From JBGSKY01 sp041740995 (GTDB taxonomy: Bacteria; Planctomycetota; Planctomycetia; Pirellulales; Pirellulaceae), in assembly GCA_041740995.1 (NCBI GenBank), contig JBGSKY010000072.1, positions 1 to 18,922 of the forward strand: a DNA stretch of 18,922 nucleotides, given 5' to 3'. Shown here piece by piece: positions 1 through 7,572 of this stretch (the stretch's first letter is position 1; every line of letters starts with the position of its first letter). The notes under the pieces were generated by a model, which saw nothing but the letters and a program-made list of their open reading frames with translations, was not told where the DNA came from and ran no database searches. The position numbers were made by a program, and so were the translations under genes.

Positions 1-136
1 GCAGAGTAAGCCAATGGAAAACTTCTCGTTGAACTTCGAAGAAATCGAGGTCATCTACACTGAGATGGATGAAAAGGGCACCAAGAAGGGCAACGTCAAA
101 TACGGCTGGAAGGTCGAAGAAGGCGAAAAAGCTTAG
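1..136 (+). CDS. hcp: Type VI secretion tube protein Hcp, 3' end only
   Basis: Partial gene entering from the left edge; the reading frame starts at base 2 and ends with TAG at 134-136, giving the last 44 residues. The tail (KPMENFSLNFEEIEVIYTEM, then a Lys/Gly-rich stretch and KYGWKV) is typical of the C-terminus of the Hcp family (DUF796/COG3157), where the final beta strands carry an 'ITWTY/VKYGWDV'-like motif. Hcp hexamers stack into the inner tube of the contractile T6SS and may carry effectors. A complete vgrG follows on the same strand, which supports the call. A strong terminator separates the two, so hcp is probably transcribed independently of vgrG. The fragment is short, so the family call rests on the C-terminal motif and the neighbour. 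Confidence 0.75.
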   Translation, partial: QSKPMENFSLNFEEIEVIYTEMDEKGTKKGNVKYGWKVEEGEKA

Positions 137-149
137 TTTTACTAAGCTT
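129..149 (+). other. Perfect hairpin spanning the hcp stop codon
   Basis: AAGCTTAG (129-136) and CTAAGCTT (142-149) form an 8-bp perfect stem with a TTTTA loop. The stop codon TAG is the last part of the left arm. It lies 22 bases upstream of the main terminator and could be an accessory 3'-end structure. Confidence 0.5.
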
Positions 150-170
150 TCAATCGCAAACGAACATCAA

Positions 171-199
171 GCGAGCTGGGAAACCAGCTCGCTTTTTTT
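171..199 (+). terminator. Rho-independent terminator of hcp
   Basis: GCGAGCTGG (171-179), loop GAAA (180-183), CCAGCTCGC (184-192), then seven T (193-199). This is a 9-bp perfect GC-rich stem with a GNRA loop and U-tract, placed 35 bases after the hcp stop. Confidence 0.92.
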
Positions 200-211
200 G
201 TGCACCAACCA

Positions 212-319
212 TAGCGGCACGGCGCAAGCCGTCCGGTTCTTTGGGCACGTTAAGTCGGGTCACAACAACACGCAATCTCGCATGTAAAGAAGAACCGGAG
301 GGCTCGCGCCCTTCCGCTA
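212..319 (+). repeat. Palindromic interspersed element, copy 1
   Basis: Begins TAGCGGCACGGC and ends CCCTTCCGCTA. The left arm (TAGCGG, ACGGC-GCAA-GCCGT, CCGGTTCTT) and the right arm (AAGAACCGG, AGGGC-TCGC-GCCCT, CCGCTA) are imperfect inverted repeats of about 30 bp. The 46-bp core contains GGGCACGTTAAGTCGGGT. It is the first of a tandem pair with period 119 bp (207-325 and 326-444). Confidence 0.9.
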
Positions 320-330
320 CTGCCTAACCA

Positions 331-438
331 TAGCGGTACGGCGCAAGCCGTCCGGTTCTTTGGGCACGTGAAGTCGGGTCATAACAACACGCAATCTCGC
401 ATGTAAAGAAGAACCGGAGGGCTCGCGCCCTTCCGCTA
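331..438 (+). repeat. Palindromic interspersed element, copy 2 (tandem)
   Basis: Nearly identical to copy 1: I count three differences over the 119-bp period (GGCACGG/GGTACGG, CGTTAAG/CGTGAAG, GTCACAAC/GTCATAAC). Such close identity points to recent tandem amplification rather than two insertions. Confidence 0.9.
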
Positions 439-449
439 CTGCCTGAGCG

Positions 450-479
450 TAGCGGTACTGCGCAAGCCGTCCGGTTCTT
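450..479 (+). repeat. Palindromic element, left half only (copy 3)
   Basis: TAGCGGTACTGCGC...CCGGTTCTT matches the left arm of copies 1 and 2 and then stops abruptly. The core and right arm are missing, and unrelated sequence (AACTTCGCGGCC) follows. One base change (ACTGC for ACGGC) leaves a mismatch in the small hairpin. From here to the vgrG start (480-647) I see no gene or clear promoter; a lone TATGAT at 532-537 has no matching -35. Confidence 0.8.
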
Positions 480-647
480 GAACTTCGCGGCCATCGCGCA
501 TTGCTCACGCAATTTTCTGCGAGCGATCGGCTATGATGATTCAAGCGGCAAAAAAAACAGAGAAATGACGCAACCAAAGACCTGTCGCTGCGACAACAGT
601 GCTGTACCTGAGAGATCGACGCGCGAGCTGACCAGAAAGCCGGAATC

Positions 648-2858
648 ATGACCAATCGACTACTAGAACTCGAACCCAAAGGCCTTTTCGGTGATCGGGC
701 TATCGTCACCTCGTTCAGCGGCCGCGAAGCGATTTCCCAGCCGTTCGAGTTCTTTGTCGAACTTGACTCGACTTTTTTAGATCTCACGCCCGCCAAGGTT
801 ATCGGCCAGCCAATCGCGATCCGACTCGACCGAGGCGAGCAGGGCGAGCGTTTTTTTCATGGTTATGTCAGTCATCTTTGGCTGGGTGAAATCAACAAAA
901 CCGACAGTGACAACTTGAAGTTTCGCACTTACCGCATTCGGATGGTGCCCTGGATTTGGTTTATGTCGCGGGCGGCTCGATCGTTTATCTATCTGCCAGA
1001 AAAACTTGAGAAATCGCTCGACGACGTCTTTAAAGAGCTTGTCAGCCGTGTCGCTTCGTACGGCCACGTAAAATCGTGGAACAATACGGACAAAGCGAAA
1101 TTGCTGTTGTCACGAAAGCTGGAACACTGCGTCCAATATCGCGAGACGGACTTCAATTTTCTATGCCGAACGTTGGAGCAATACGGGATCTTTTTCTACT
1201 TCAAGCACGAAAAAGACAAGCATACGATGTTCATGTCGGACCTCGGCTCGTACGACGATGCAGTCGAAGCGACGGTTGAATTCCCGACCAACGCGGGTCG
1301 GCAAAAGCTGATCGATTACATCACTAGCTGGGAACATTCGTACGAGTTTGTTTCTGGGAAGTTCGCCCACACGGACTACGACTTCATTCGGCCGGCCCAA
1401 AATCTGCACACCGACAAAGACCGACATGGCTACGTTAGTTTGAACAATAACAGTAACTACGAGCTCTACGACTACCCAGGTGAATTTACGAAGGAAGGTG
1501 ATGGAGCCGAAGAGGTCAATCGCCGACTGCAAGAAGAAGAGGCTCGATTCGATAAGACGCTCGGGACGAGTACCTGCAAAACGTTTTCCGCCGGATTCAA
1601 GTTTGCCTTGGCCGACCATCACAGCAGCAAGGATCAGCTTGATCAGTATCTCATTACCGAGATCTCACATTCGGCCAGTCAGCCTGGACCCTTCAGTAGT
1701 GCCGCAACGCTCGCCGCGTACACCAATCACTTCGAATGCATTCCAGCCAAGGTGCAGTACCGTCCGAAACGTTTGACGCCCAAGCCAATCATTTCAGGGA
1801 TTCAAACAGCAACGGTGGCCGGCGATAGCGGGAACGAAATCCATACCGACAAATACGGTCGAATCAAAGTCCATTTTCACTGGGACCGCGCCGGTCGTGA
1901 CAAACGATTTAGTGAAGGCGACAAAATTTGTTGCTGGGTCCGTGTCGCTTATCCATCCGCTGGCAAAGACTGGGGCTTCGTCGCGATTCCCCGCGTAGGC
2001 CAAGAAGTCATCGTCGAATTTATCGAAGGTGATCCGGACCAGCCGGTGGTCACTGGCACGATCTACAACGGAACGCAAACACAGCATTACAAGCTGCCCG
2101 AACACAAATCACGCAGCTATTGGAAAACCAATAGCACGATGGGCGGCGAAGGCTACAACGAGCTGATGTTCGAGGACAAAAAAGACGACGAGCGGGTCTA
2201 TATCCATGCCGAGAAGAACATGGACCTGCGGACCAAAAACGACACGAAGCAAATCACGCTAGGCGAGCACCATCACATCGTTGGGGCGAAAGCTGGGAAC
2301 GATCAGAACAACTACAACCAACTCATCTACAACGATCATTACATCACGATCAAACACGACAAGTTCTCGCAAATCGATGGGAATGTTACTCAGCAAATCG
2401 GGAACGGCGACATGTCCGACGGCGGTGTGCTGGAATACATCATTGAGAAAAAGGAAATGAAAACGGTTGGTCCCGACGGGAAGCATCTTGCCGTTGAAGG
2501 GGACTGCAACACCAAAGTCGGTAAAGGATATTCGCTCGATGTTGGCGGCGATATGCACATCAAAGTCGCGGGCGCTTGCCAGATCGAATCCGGGGCGATG
2601 GGAGAAACGCATATCAAGGCTGGAACCATTGTTTTGGAGGGGATGATGCAAGTATCGCTAAAGGTCGGTGGGAATTTTATTGACATCAGTCCGGCAGGAA
2701 TCTCGATCCAAGGCATGATGTTGAATTTGAACAGCGGTGGAGCGCCTGCACCTGGCCAGCCATGCGGACCTACAGAACCGGAAGCTCCAGCCAAGCCAGA
2801 CATCCCAGAAGCCAAAATCGCTTGGGACAGCAAGACCGGCAGCAAGTCGCGCCCCTAA
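648..2858 (+). CDS. vgrG: Type VI secretion spike protein VgrG (TssI)
   Basis: The 736-residue protein is a full-length VgrG, the trimeric tip on the Hcp tube that pierces target membranes. The N-terminal gp27-like part spans about residues 5-350 and includes VQYRETDFNFLCRTLEQYG (162-180) and YPGEF (276-280). The gp5-like OB fold follows, with EIHTDKYGRIKVHFHWDR (397-414), then WVRV and IPRVGQEVIVEFIEGDPDQP (448-466). From about 500 a repetitive beta-helix region (DUF2345/gp5 needle type) runs to about 705, ending in a Pro-rich tail (APAPGQPCGPTEPEAPAKPD). I see no C-terminal enzymatic domain, so cargo is probably carried non-covalently. No good Shine-Dalgarno precedes the ATG, but the start matches the usual N-terminus of the family. 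The next gene follows after 73 bases on the same strand and may be co-transcribed. Confidence 0.95.
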   Translation: MTNRLLELEPKGLFGDRAIVTSFSGREAISQPFEFFVELDSTFLDLTPAKVIGQPIAIRLDRGEQGERFFHGYVSHLWLGEINKTDSDNLKFRTYRIRMVPWIWFMSRAARSFIYLPEKLEKSLDDVFKELVSRVASYGHVKSWNNTDKAKLLLSRKLEHCVQYRETDFNFLCRTLEQYGIFFYFKHEKDKHTMFMSDLGSYDDAVEATVEFPTNAGRQKLIDYITSWEHSYEFVSGKFAHTDYDFIRPAQNLHTDKDRHGYVSLNNNSNYELYDYPGEFTKEGDGAEEVNRRLQEEEARFDKTLGTSTCKTFSAGFKFALADHHSSKDQLDQYLITEISHSASQPGPFSSAATLAAYTNHFECIPAKVQYRPKRLTPKPIISGIQTATVAGDSGNEIHTDKYGRIKVHFHWDRAGRDKRFSEGDKICCWVRVAYPSAGKDWGFVAIPRVGQEVIVEFIEGDPDQPVVTGTIYNGTQTQHYKLPEHKSRSYWKTNSTMGGEGYNELMFEDKKDDERVYIHAEKNMDLRTKNDTKQITLGEHHHIVGAKAGNDQNNYNQLIYNDHYITIKHDKFSQIDGNVTQQIGNGDMSDGGVLEYIIEKKEMKTVGPDGKHLAVEGDCNTKVGKGYSLDVGGDMHIKVAGACQIESGAMGETHIKAGTIVLEGMMQVSLKVGGNFIDISPAGISIQGMMLNLNSGGAPAPGQPCGPTEPEAPAKPDIPEAKIAWDSKTGSKSRP

Positions 2859-2931
2859 TTCGCCAATTGCAACCCCTCTGAAACTTGGTTTGAGCAGGGT
2901 TGGGCAAACAACCTCCGCAGAGCATTAAACG

Positions 2932-4257
2932 ATGTCTGGTCAATCCGCTGTCATGAAACGCATCAATACGCTAACGCGACAGTGGACGAAGTTCACTGAC
3001 GACGCGACGGCCCGCGTGCTTCGATGGCGGTTGGACAGTAATGCAGGTCGATTCATTGACGCTTTTCTAGCGTTCCACGGAGACGAAGCGTCCGACCTGA
3101 CCGATCTCTTCATTCCAGTTGCGATCCCTTCCGGAGAGGACGCGTATTGGCCAGAGGTTTACGAGACATTGGTCGCGGAGATCGACGAAGCGAAAGCGGA
3201 TCTGGCCGAGTTGGAATTGCCGACTGACTGGCAACCACCGAAGATCGACAAAGCGGAGCTAATGGCGAAACCGGCCGCAGCCGTCATCGAAATGCTGGCC
3301 TCCTATCAAAAGTATTACGCCGACTTGTTCGATCACGTCGCAATTGTCCTTATGCCCGAATCGATCGAAGATCGTGATCGCTGGATGGAGACGCTCGACG
3401 AAGCCTTTACCGCTCATCAATGGCCCGCGTCGGTTCGTATTATTGTTATGGATTGGACGCCCTATACGATGCTGCAAAATTGGTCCGAAAGCAAAGGCAA
3501 ACGGGTCATGACTTTCTCGCCAGTGCTTGATATTCAAGGCTTGCCGTTGGAGATTCTCTCGCAGCTTAAAACCACCGGTCCGGGCGCCGAATTCCGATCG
3601 CTGTTTGTGCAACTTTCCGCAGCGGCCAACGGTGGCGCGGTTCAACGAGTTCAAAATATCGCCGAACGAGCGATCCGAGTCGCATTGGACAACCAGTGGT
3701 TCGCATTGGTAGCAGCAGTCCGAATGGTCGTCGGTTCGACCATGTCGACCAGCGGCGATGCTCAGATGGCGGCTGAAATGTTCAAGCAAGCTCGCGCGGC
3801 CGCTCATACGATTTCAGTGACTGACATCTCGCGAGTTCAGATGATGTTGGTCAGCGGTTTGAGCGAAGCGGGCAACAAACTGGCTGGCGGCGAATATCGT
3901 GAAGCGCGCAACATGTACAACGCCGCTTCGAAAGTGGCCAGCGAAGCGAAAAATCCAAACATGGCCTTCGAATCACATCGGATGGCGTGCTTTTGCGCTC
4001 AGCAATCGGGCGATTTCGAAGACGCTTGGTTTCATGCAAAGCAGGCGTTGGCTACGGCGAAAAACTTGGATAGCCACGCGAAACGACATTCGACAGTACC
4101 GCACTTTATGACCGACTTAGAACGGCTTGCGAAACGACCGGGCGAACAAGCACGCAATTTTGACTTTGAGCGAGAATGCCAACAAGTGCTAGGCGTACAT
4201 TATCACAAGGCGCTAGACGCAGTCCGCAAGCTGGCCCGGCAACTGCCGCCGGTTTGA
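2932..4257 (+). CDS. Unrecognised VgrG-linked protein with TPR-like C-terminal half
   Basis: The 441-residue protein is soluble, with no signal peptide and no membrane segment, and I cannot assign it to a named family. Residues 1-130 are mostly helical and acidic. Residues 134-175 read like an alpha/beta unit (VAIVLMPESIEDRDRW, then VRIIVMDW). Residues about 235-380 contain helix pairs with TPR-like spacing, for example GDAQMAAEMFKQARAAAH, GGEYREARNMYNAASKVA, and SGDFEDAWFHAKQALATAK. The gene lies 73 bases after vgrG, with no terminator between, in the position where VgrG-specific adaptors/chaperones or effectors are usually encoded. I infer a T6SS loading adaptor or other VgrG partner; an effector is the alternative. 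No Shine-Dalgarno is seen; a second ATG (codon 8, 2953) is a possible start. Confidence 0.7.
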   Translation: MSGQSAVMKRINTLTRQWTKFTDDATARVLRWRLDSNAGRFIDAFLAFHGDEASDLTDLFIPVAIPSGEDAYWPEVYETLVAEIDEAKADLAELELPTDWQPPKIDKAELMAKPAAAVIEMLASYQKYYADLFDHVAIVLMPESIEDRDRWMETLDEAFTAHQWPASVRIIVMDWTPYTMLQNWSESKGKRVMTFSPVLDIQGLPLEILSQLKTTGPGAEFRSLFVQLSAAANGGAVQRVQNIAERAIRVALDNQWFALVAAVRMVVGSTMSTSGDAQMAAEMFKQARAAAHTISVTDISRVQMMLVSGLSEAGNKLAGGEYREARNMYNAASKVASEAKNPNMAFESHRMACFCAQQSGDFEDAWFHAKQALATAKNLDSHAKRHSTVPHFMTDLERLAKRPGEQARNFDFERECQQVLGVHYHKALDAVRKLARQLPPV

Positions 4258-4282
4258 AGATATCTTTCTAACCGATTGCTTA

Positions 4283-4370
4283 TAGCGGTATTGGGCGCAA
4301 GCCCTCCGGTTCTTATGAAGACACACAAGTTCGCTTGCCGAAGAAGCGGACGGCTTGCGCCGTTCCGCTA
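4283..4370 (-). repeat. Palindromic interspersed element, copy 4 (reverse orientation)
   Basis: On the plus strand it starts TAGCGGTATTGGGCGC and ends CGGCTTGCGCCGTTCCGCTA. The GGGC-type arm is on the left and the ACGGC-type arm on the right, opposite to the other copies, so the element is inverted. Its core on the minus strand (CGGCAAGCGAACTT) matches the 7477 and 12448 copies. It occupies nearly all of the gap between two convergent genes and ends six bases before the rex stop codon. Confidence 0.88.
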
Positions 4371-4376
4371 TGGTTT

Positions 4377-5012
4377 TTATCGCCGCACGACTGCGAAGGC
4401 GAGTCGCTGTAATTCCAACGCGAGATCGACATCCAGCACTGCTGCATCGCCGCTGTGTGTTCGAATGCTCACCGGGGCGAAATTTAAAATACCTGAAATT
4501 CCAAGTTCGCTTAGTCGAGAAGTTATAATCGCGGTCGCCGGAGCAGGAACGGCAAGGATCGCGAGCTGGATTTCTTTTTCGCTCGCAATAAAGCTCTCCA
4601 AGTCATCAATCGCTCGGATCTTGTGCCCGTGAATCTTCGAACCGATCTTTTTTGGGTCGCTGTCGAAAACGCCCGCCAAATCAAACCCTTGCTCGCGAAA
4701 GCCTCGGTAGCCCGAAAGGGCTTGGCCCAAGTTTCCCATGCCCACTAATATGACTCGCCAAATGCGATCAGTGCCTAACAAGTCGCGAATCGCCCGAGCG
4801 AGCTCCCGCGTGGGATAGCCGACACCTCGACGTCCAAACTGGCCGACGTGGGAAATATCGCGGCGAACCTGGGAATCGGTCAGCCCCAGTCGGTCGGCTA
4901 GGCCGCTGGATCGGATGAATGGAATACCCCCTCGAGCAAGCTGCTGCAGCTCGCGCAGGTAGAGCACCAGCCGCGTCACCGTCGCTTTGGGAATGTCTAT
5001 TTCATCAGCCAT
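4377..5012 (-). CDS. rex: Redox-sensing transcriptional repressor Rex
   Basis: The 211-residue protein has the length and both domains of Rex, which binds DNA when the NADH/NAD+ ratio is low and releases it on NADH binding, controlling fermentation and respiration genes. The N-terminal winged helix includes the family motif SQVRRDISHVGQFGRRGVGY (47-66). The Rossmann domain starts at about residue 84, with the dinucleotide loop VGMGNLGQAL (90-99) and an acidic residue after strand 2 (VFDSDPKKIG, 115-124). The ATG at 5012 gives the expected N-terminus (IPKATVTRL). No Shine-Dalgarno is visible; a palindrome GTAAGCTTAC (5019-5028) sits just upstream. No classical Rex operator (TTGTGA-N6-TCACAA) was found in the promoter region, so autoregulation is not supported. 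Stands alone, convergent with the T6SS patch. Confidence 0.95.
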   Translation of the reverse strand: MADEIDIPKATVTRLVLYLRELQQLARGGIPFIRSSGLADRLGLTDSQVRRDISHVGQFGRRGVGYPTRELARAIRDLLGTDRIWRVILVGMGNLGQALSGYRGFREQGFDLAGVFDSDPKKIGSKIHGHKIRAIDDLESFIASEKEIQLAILAVPAPATAIITSRLSELGISGILNFAPVSIRTHSGDAAVLDVDLALELQRLAFAVVRR

Positions 5013-5599
5013 GATTTCGTAAGCTTACCACGCATTGTGATCGACAAAGCCGCTCACATATGACTATCGGCGTTCTGCTCGTTGTTGCGGCGAAACCTGC
5101 GCAAACGCTCGACAGCCAATGCCCCTCGCCCTTTCTCCCCAAGTGCAGAAACAGCTTCTTCAAAACCGCGGAAGTTGAGTCTTTCCACACTTGCGCGTTA
5201 CGATCGTTAAAGTCGTTTCAGGTTTGTCATTTAATCTTTGCTAGACGAGCATTCTTGCCCGTTCGCTCCATTTATCTTATGCCACCCTTGTTCGCTAGTC
5301 GATGAATCTGGTGCTTTGAGAACTCGTTTCCCAACACACCCATTTTACCACGACGCCGCTCTGATCCTGTCAAGCACGTTCCTGCCCTCCAAGCGGGGGC
5401 GAGCAAGGACGGGATTATTCGGACTTCCTTTTGAGAGAAGGTCACGTCGTTTAGAAAGTGGGATGTCAAGTATGGATCTTGACGTTGGCGATCAACGCTG
5501 CCGTCTAAGAGCTGCAAATCCAGAAACGATTCTGGCTACGCATGTCCCAAGTTTTGTCTTGTTTCATCCAGCGATTGAATCCCTTTAAGGAGATCGGTA
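5013..5599. other. Divergent intergenic region between rex and the YTV gene
   Basis: 587 bases without a convincing gene. Two small plus-strand ORFs (5060-5305, 5238-5588) lack ribosome sites and have Cys/Ser/Arg-rich random-looking translations. The region must contain the promoters of rex (minus) and of the YTV gene (plus), but I see no consensus -35/-10 pair. A clear ribosome site AAGGAG at 5587-5592 serves the start at 5600. If transcription starts far upstream, the YTV mRNA would have a long leader. Confidence 0.6.
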
Positions 5600-7234
5600 A
5601 TGAAGAAAATCTTCGCTTTACCGGTAATGGCGGCTTTGCTAAGCGCCTGGACCGGTACCGCTGCTCACGCTGCTTATAGCGGCGCTGTCAGCTACGATAA
5701 TTGTGGTTGTGGAGTCGTTGACTCCTGCGGACCACAAAGCTACACCGTAATGAAAAAGGTTAGCAAGACAGTTTACGAACAAGAAACTGTCAACGCGACC
5801 CGCATGGAATCACAAGTTGTCTATGAAGACAAAGTGATCACCAAAAACCGTATTGAAACCGAAACTCAATACAAAGACGTTTCTTACACGGTCAATGTAC
5901 CGACGTACGAAACCAAAACTGGCGTTCGCAACTATGTAGTTCGCAAGCCAGTGTACGAAACTCACACCAAGGAAGTTCCTTACACAGTCCAAAAGCCTGT
6001 GTATGAAACTCACCAAAAAGTGATCAACTACACAGTCATGAAGCCTGTGTACGAGACCCATGAAAAGGTGATCAACTACACCGTTCGCAAGCCAGTTCAA
6101 GAAACTCGCACCAAGACTGTAAACTACACAGTCATGAAGCCAGTTCATGAAACGCACAGCAAGGTTATCAACTACACGGTCATGAACCGCGTTGTCGAAA
6201 ACCATGAGCGAACTGTAAATTACACCGTTATGGTTCCAGTCACTGAAACCAAAGAACGAACTGTTACTTCCCAAGTCACAACGCCAGTGAACTACACCAA
6301 GACGATTACCGTCAACGGTGGACACTGGGATACCGTGACCGAAGAAGTTGCTGGCCCAACAGTTAGCAAAGTAGTTCGCGAAGCTGGTAGCTGGTCGTAT
6401 GACCCTTGCACATGCAAGTGCGTTTACACACCAGGTGCTTGCCGTACTGAGTGCGTTCAATGCCCACCAAAGACGATCTGCAAGAAAGTCTGGGTTCCAA
6501 CGTGCGAAGAGAAGACAATCAACTGCGTTAAGTACGAAACCTCTTGCGTAACCAAGGTCATCCCTTACACCGTAACCAAGTGCGTTGCCGAATGCCGCAG
6601 CAAAGTTGTTCCTTACACAACCTGCAAAATGGTTCCTGAGTGCCGCAGCAAGACTGTTGAATACACAACTTGCCGTATGGTTCCAGAATGCCACAGCAAA
6701 GAAGTTTGCTACACCGTTTGCAGCTATGTGTGCGAACCACGCAGCAAGACTTGCACCTACACCACTTGCAAAATGGTTCCAGAATGCCGGTCCAAGACCT
6801 GCAGCTACACCACTTGCAAAATGGTTTGCGAGCAACGAGTTAAGACATGCAACTACACAACATGCCGTATGGTTTGCGAAAACCGCAGCCAAGAATACAG
6901 CTACAAAGTGTGCCACATGACAACCGAGTGCCGTACCAAGCAAGTTCCAGTTTGCGTCAGCAAATGCGTTCCTTACACTTGCACCGTCAAGGTTGCCAAG
7001 TGCGTCAAAGTTTGCGTTCCTTACACCTACACACGATGCGTTCCACGTACCGTTTGTGAAGAAGTGCCTGTGACTGTTAGCTGCGGATGTGCATCGTCCT
7101 GCGATCCATGTGCAGGTAGCAACAGCAGCAGCTCCGGTTTGTTCGGCGGTCGCCTGAAGAAAATCGGTAGCGGACTGTTGGGCGGCGGATGCGGTTGTGC
7201 AGCTCCTGCTGCTAGCTGCGGATGCGGATGCTAG
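5600..7234 (+). CDS. Secreted YTV-repeat cysteine-rich envelope protein
   Basis: The 544-residue protein has a clear signal peptide (MKKIFALPVMAALLSAWTGT, likely cut after AHA24). It then has two blocks of eight 16-residue units. Block 1 (96-223) follows the pattern YTV-M-KPV-ET-K-V and has no Cys. Block 2 (323-450) follows YTTCKMVPECRSKT with up to four Cys per unit. A linker (224-322) rich in Thr, then Cys, separates them. The tail is GLFGGRLKKIGSGLLGGGCG followed by CGC motifs. This is the YTV family (Pfam YTV), reported as abundant cysteine-rich cell-wall proteins in Rhodopirellula. The role is presumably structural, with disulfide cross-linking of the envelope. A strong AAGGAG seven bases before ATG, and a more uniform, lower-GC codon set than its neighbours, suggest high expression. 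A terminator follows at 7343. Confidence 0.9.
   Translation: MKKIFALPVMAALLSAWTGTAAHAAYSGAVSYDNCGCGVVDSCGPQSYTVMKKVSKTVYEQETVNATRMESQVVYEDKVITKNRIETETQYKDVSYTVNVPTYETKTGVRNYVVRKPVYETHTKEVPYTVQKPVYETHQKVINYTVMKPVYETHEKVINYTVRKPVQETRTKTVNYTVMKPVHETHSKVINYTVMNRVVENHERTVNYTVMVPVTETKERTVTSQVTTPVNYTKTITVNGGHWDTVTEEVAGPTVSKVVREAGSWSYDPCTCKCVYTPGACRTECVQCPPKTICKKVWVPTCEEKTINCVKYETSCVTKVIPYTVTKCVAECRSKVVPYTTCKMVPECRSKTVEYTTCRMVPECHSKEVCYTVCSYVCEPRSKTCTYTTCKMVPECRSKTCSYTTCKMVCEQRVKTCNYTTCRMVCENRSQEYSYKVCHMTTECRTKQVPVCVSKCVPYTCTVKVAKCVKVCVPYTYTRCVPRTVCEEVPVTVSCGCASSCDPCAGSNSSSSGLFGGRLKKIGSGLLGGGCGCAAPAASCGCGC
5885..6268 (+). repeat. Eight 48-bp coding repeats, Cys-free YTV units
   Basis: Unit starts are the aligned Tyr codons at residues 96, 112, 128, 144, 160, 176, 192 and 208, an exact 16-residue (48-bp) step. 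The most alike units are those starting at 128, 144 and 176 (YT V-x-KPV-x-ETH-x-K). The last two diverge. Confidence 0.9.
6566..6949 (+). repeat. Eight 48-bp coding repeats, Cys-rich YTT units
   Basis: Tyr codons at residues 323, 339, 355, 371, 387, 403, 419 and 435 keep the same 16-residue step as the first block. Cys occurs at recurrent places in the unit (after YTT and in the PEC/CE segment). A ninth, degenerate unit (VCVSKCVPYTCT) follows from 451. Confidence 0.9.
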
Positions 7235-7342
7235 TTTGGAATGCTCCGAACATTGAATCGACACGGCGGTTGATGGTCCTCTGTACCGATCACCCCAACC
7301 GCTAAAGGGACCGATTCAAGATAGGAAACGTTGGTCAAGACA

Positions 7343-7395
7343 AAAACGCCAAGTGTTGAGGTTGCCATGTAAGGCTCCTTGACACTTGGCTTTTT
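7343..7395. terminator. Bidirectional terminator between convergent genes
   Basis: AAAAA (7343-7347), C-to-G rich stem GCCAAGTGT (7348-7356), a 25-base loop, ACACTTGGC (7382-7390), TTTTT (7391-7395). The A-tract on the left and T-tract on the right let it act on both strands. It lies between the plus-strand YTV gene and the minus-strand peptidase gene. Confidence 0.8.
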
Positions 7396-7441
7396 GCGTT
7401 TCATGACACATCGCACGCAGTTTGATGAACAAAAACCTCAG

Positions 7442-7468
7442 CAGCACGGCGAAAGCAGTCCGGTTCCT
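7442..7468 (+). repeat. Degenerate half palindromic element
   Basis: AGCACGGCGAAAGCAGTCCG then GTTCCT resembles the left arm of the element (TAGCGGCACGGCGCAAGCCG, TCCGGTTCTT) with deletions and substitutions. It sits nine bases before a better copy and is probably a decayed relic. Confidence 0.45.
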
Positions 7469-7476
7469 ATTTGCGA

Positions 7477-7572
7477 TAGCGGTACGGCGCGAGCCGTCCG
7501 GTTCTTCGGCAAGCGAACTTAGGCGCTGCAAGAAAAACCCGAAGAACAAGATGGCGTGCGCACGTTCTGCTA
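7477..7572 (+). repeat. Palindromic interspersed element, copy 5 (right arm decayed)
   Basis: The left arm TAGCGGTACGGCGCGAGCCG is intact and the core CGGCAAGCGAACTTAGGCGC matches the 12448 copies. The right arm (AAGAACAAGATGGCGTGCGC, ACGTTCTGCTA) has several changes. Its terminal CTA, read on the minus strand, is the stop codon TAG of the peptidase gene. Confidence 0.8.

Noticed and set aside
207..479. CRISPR-like array
   Set aside because: The units are 119-bp near-identical tandem repeats without variable spacers, and no cas genes are present.
317..796. Small frames across the palindromic elements (also near 69, 4276, 7422 and 12527)
   Set aside because: They translate the repeat arms into recurring strings such as REPSGSS or GRLAPFRYG in either orientation. 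They reflect the element, not genes.
5037..5059. Possible Rex operator (TTGTGA ... TCACA) upstream of rex
   Set aside because: The half-sites are separated by 13 bases instead of the 6 of known Rex sites, so the match is not credible.
5810..7264. A 484-residue open frame on the minus strand opposite the YTV gene
   Set aside because: It is a by-product of the 48-bp repeats, which keep the complementary frame free of stops. It has no ribosome site and its composition (repeated FANHFA-like strings) mirrors the sense repeats.
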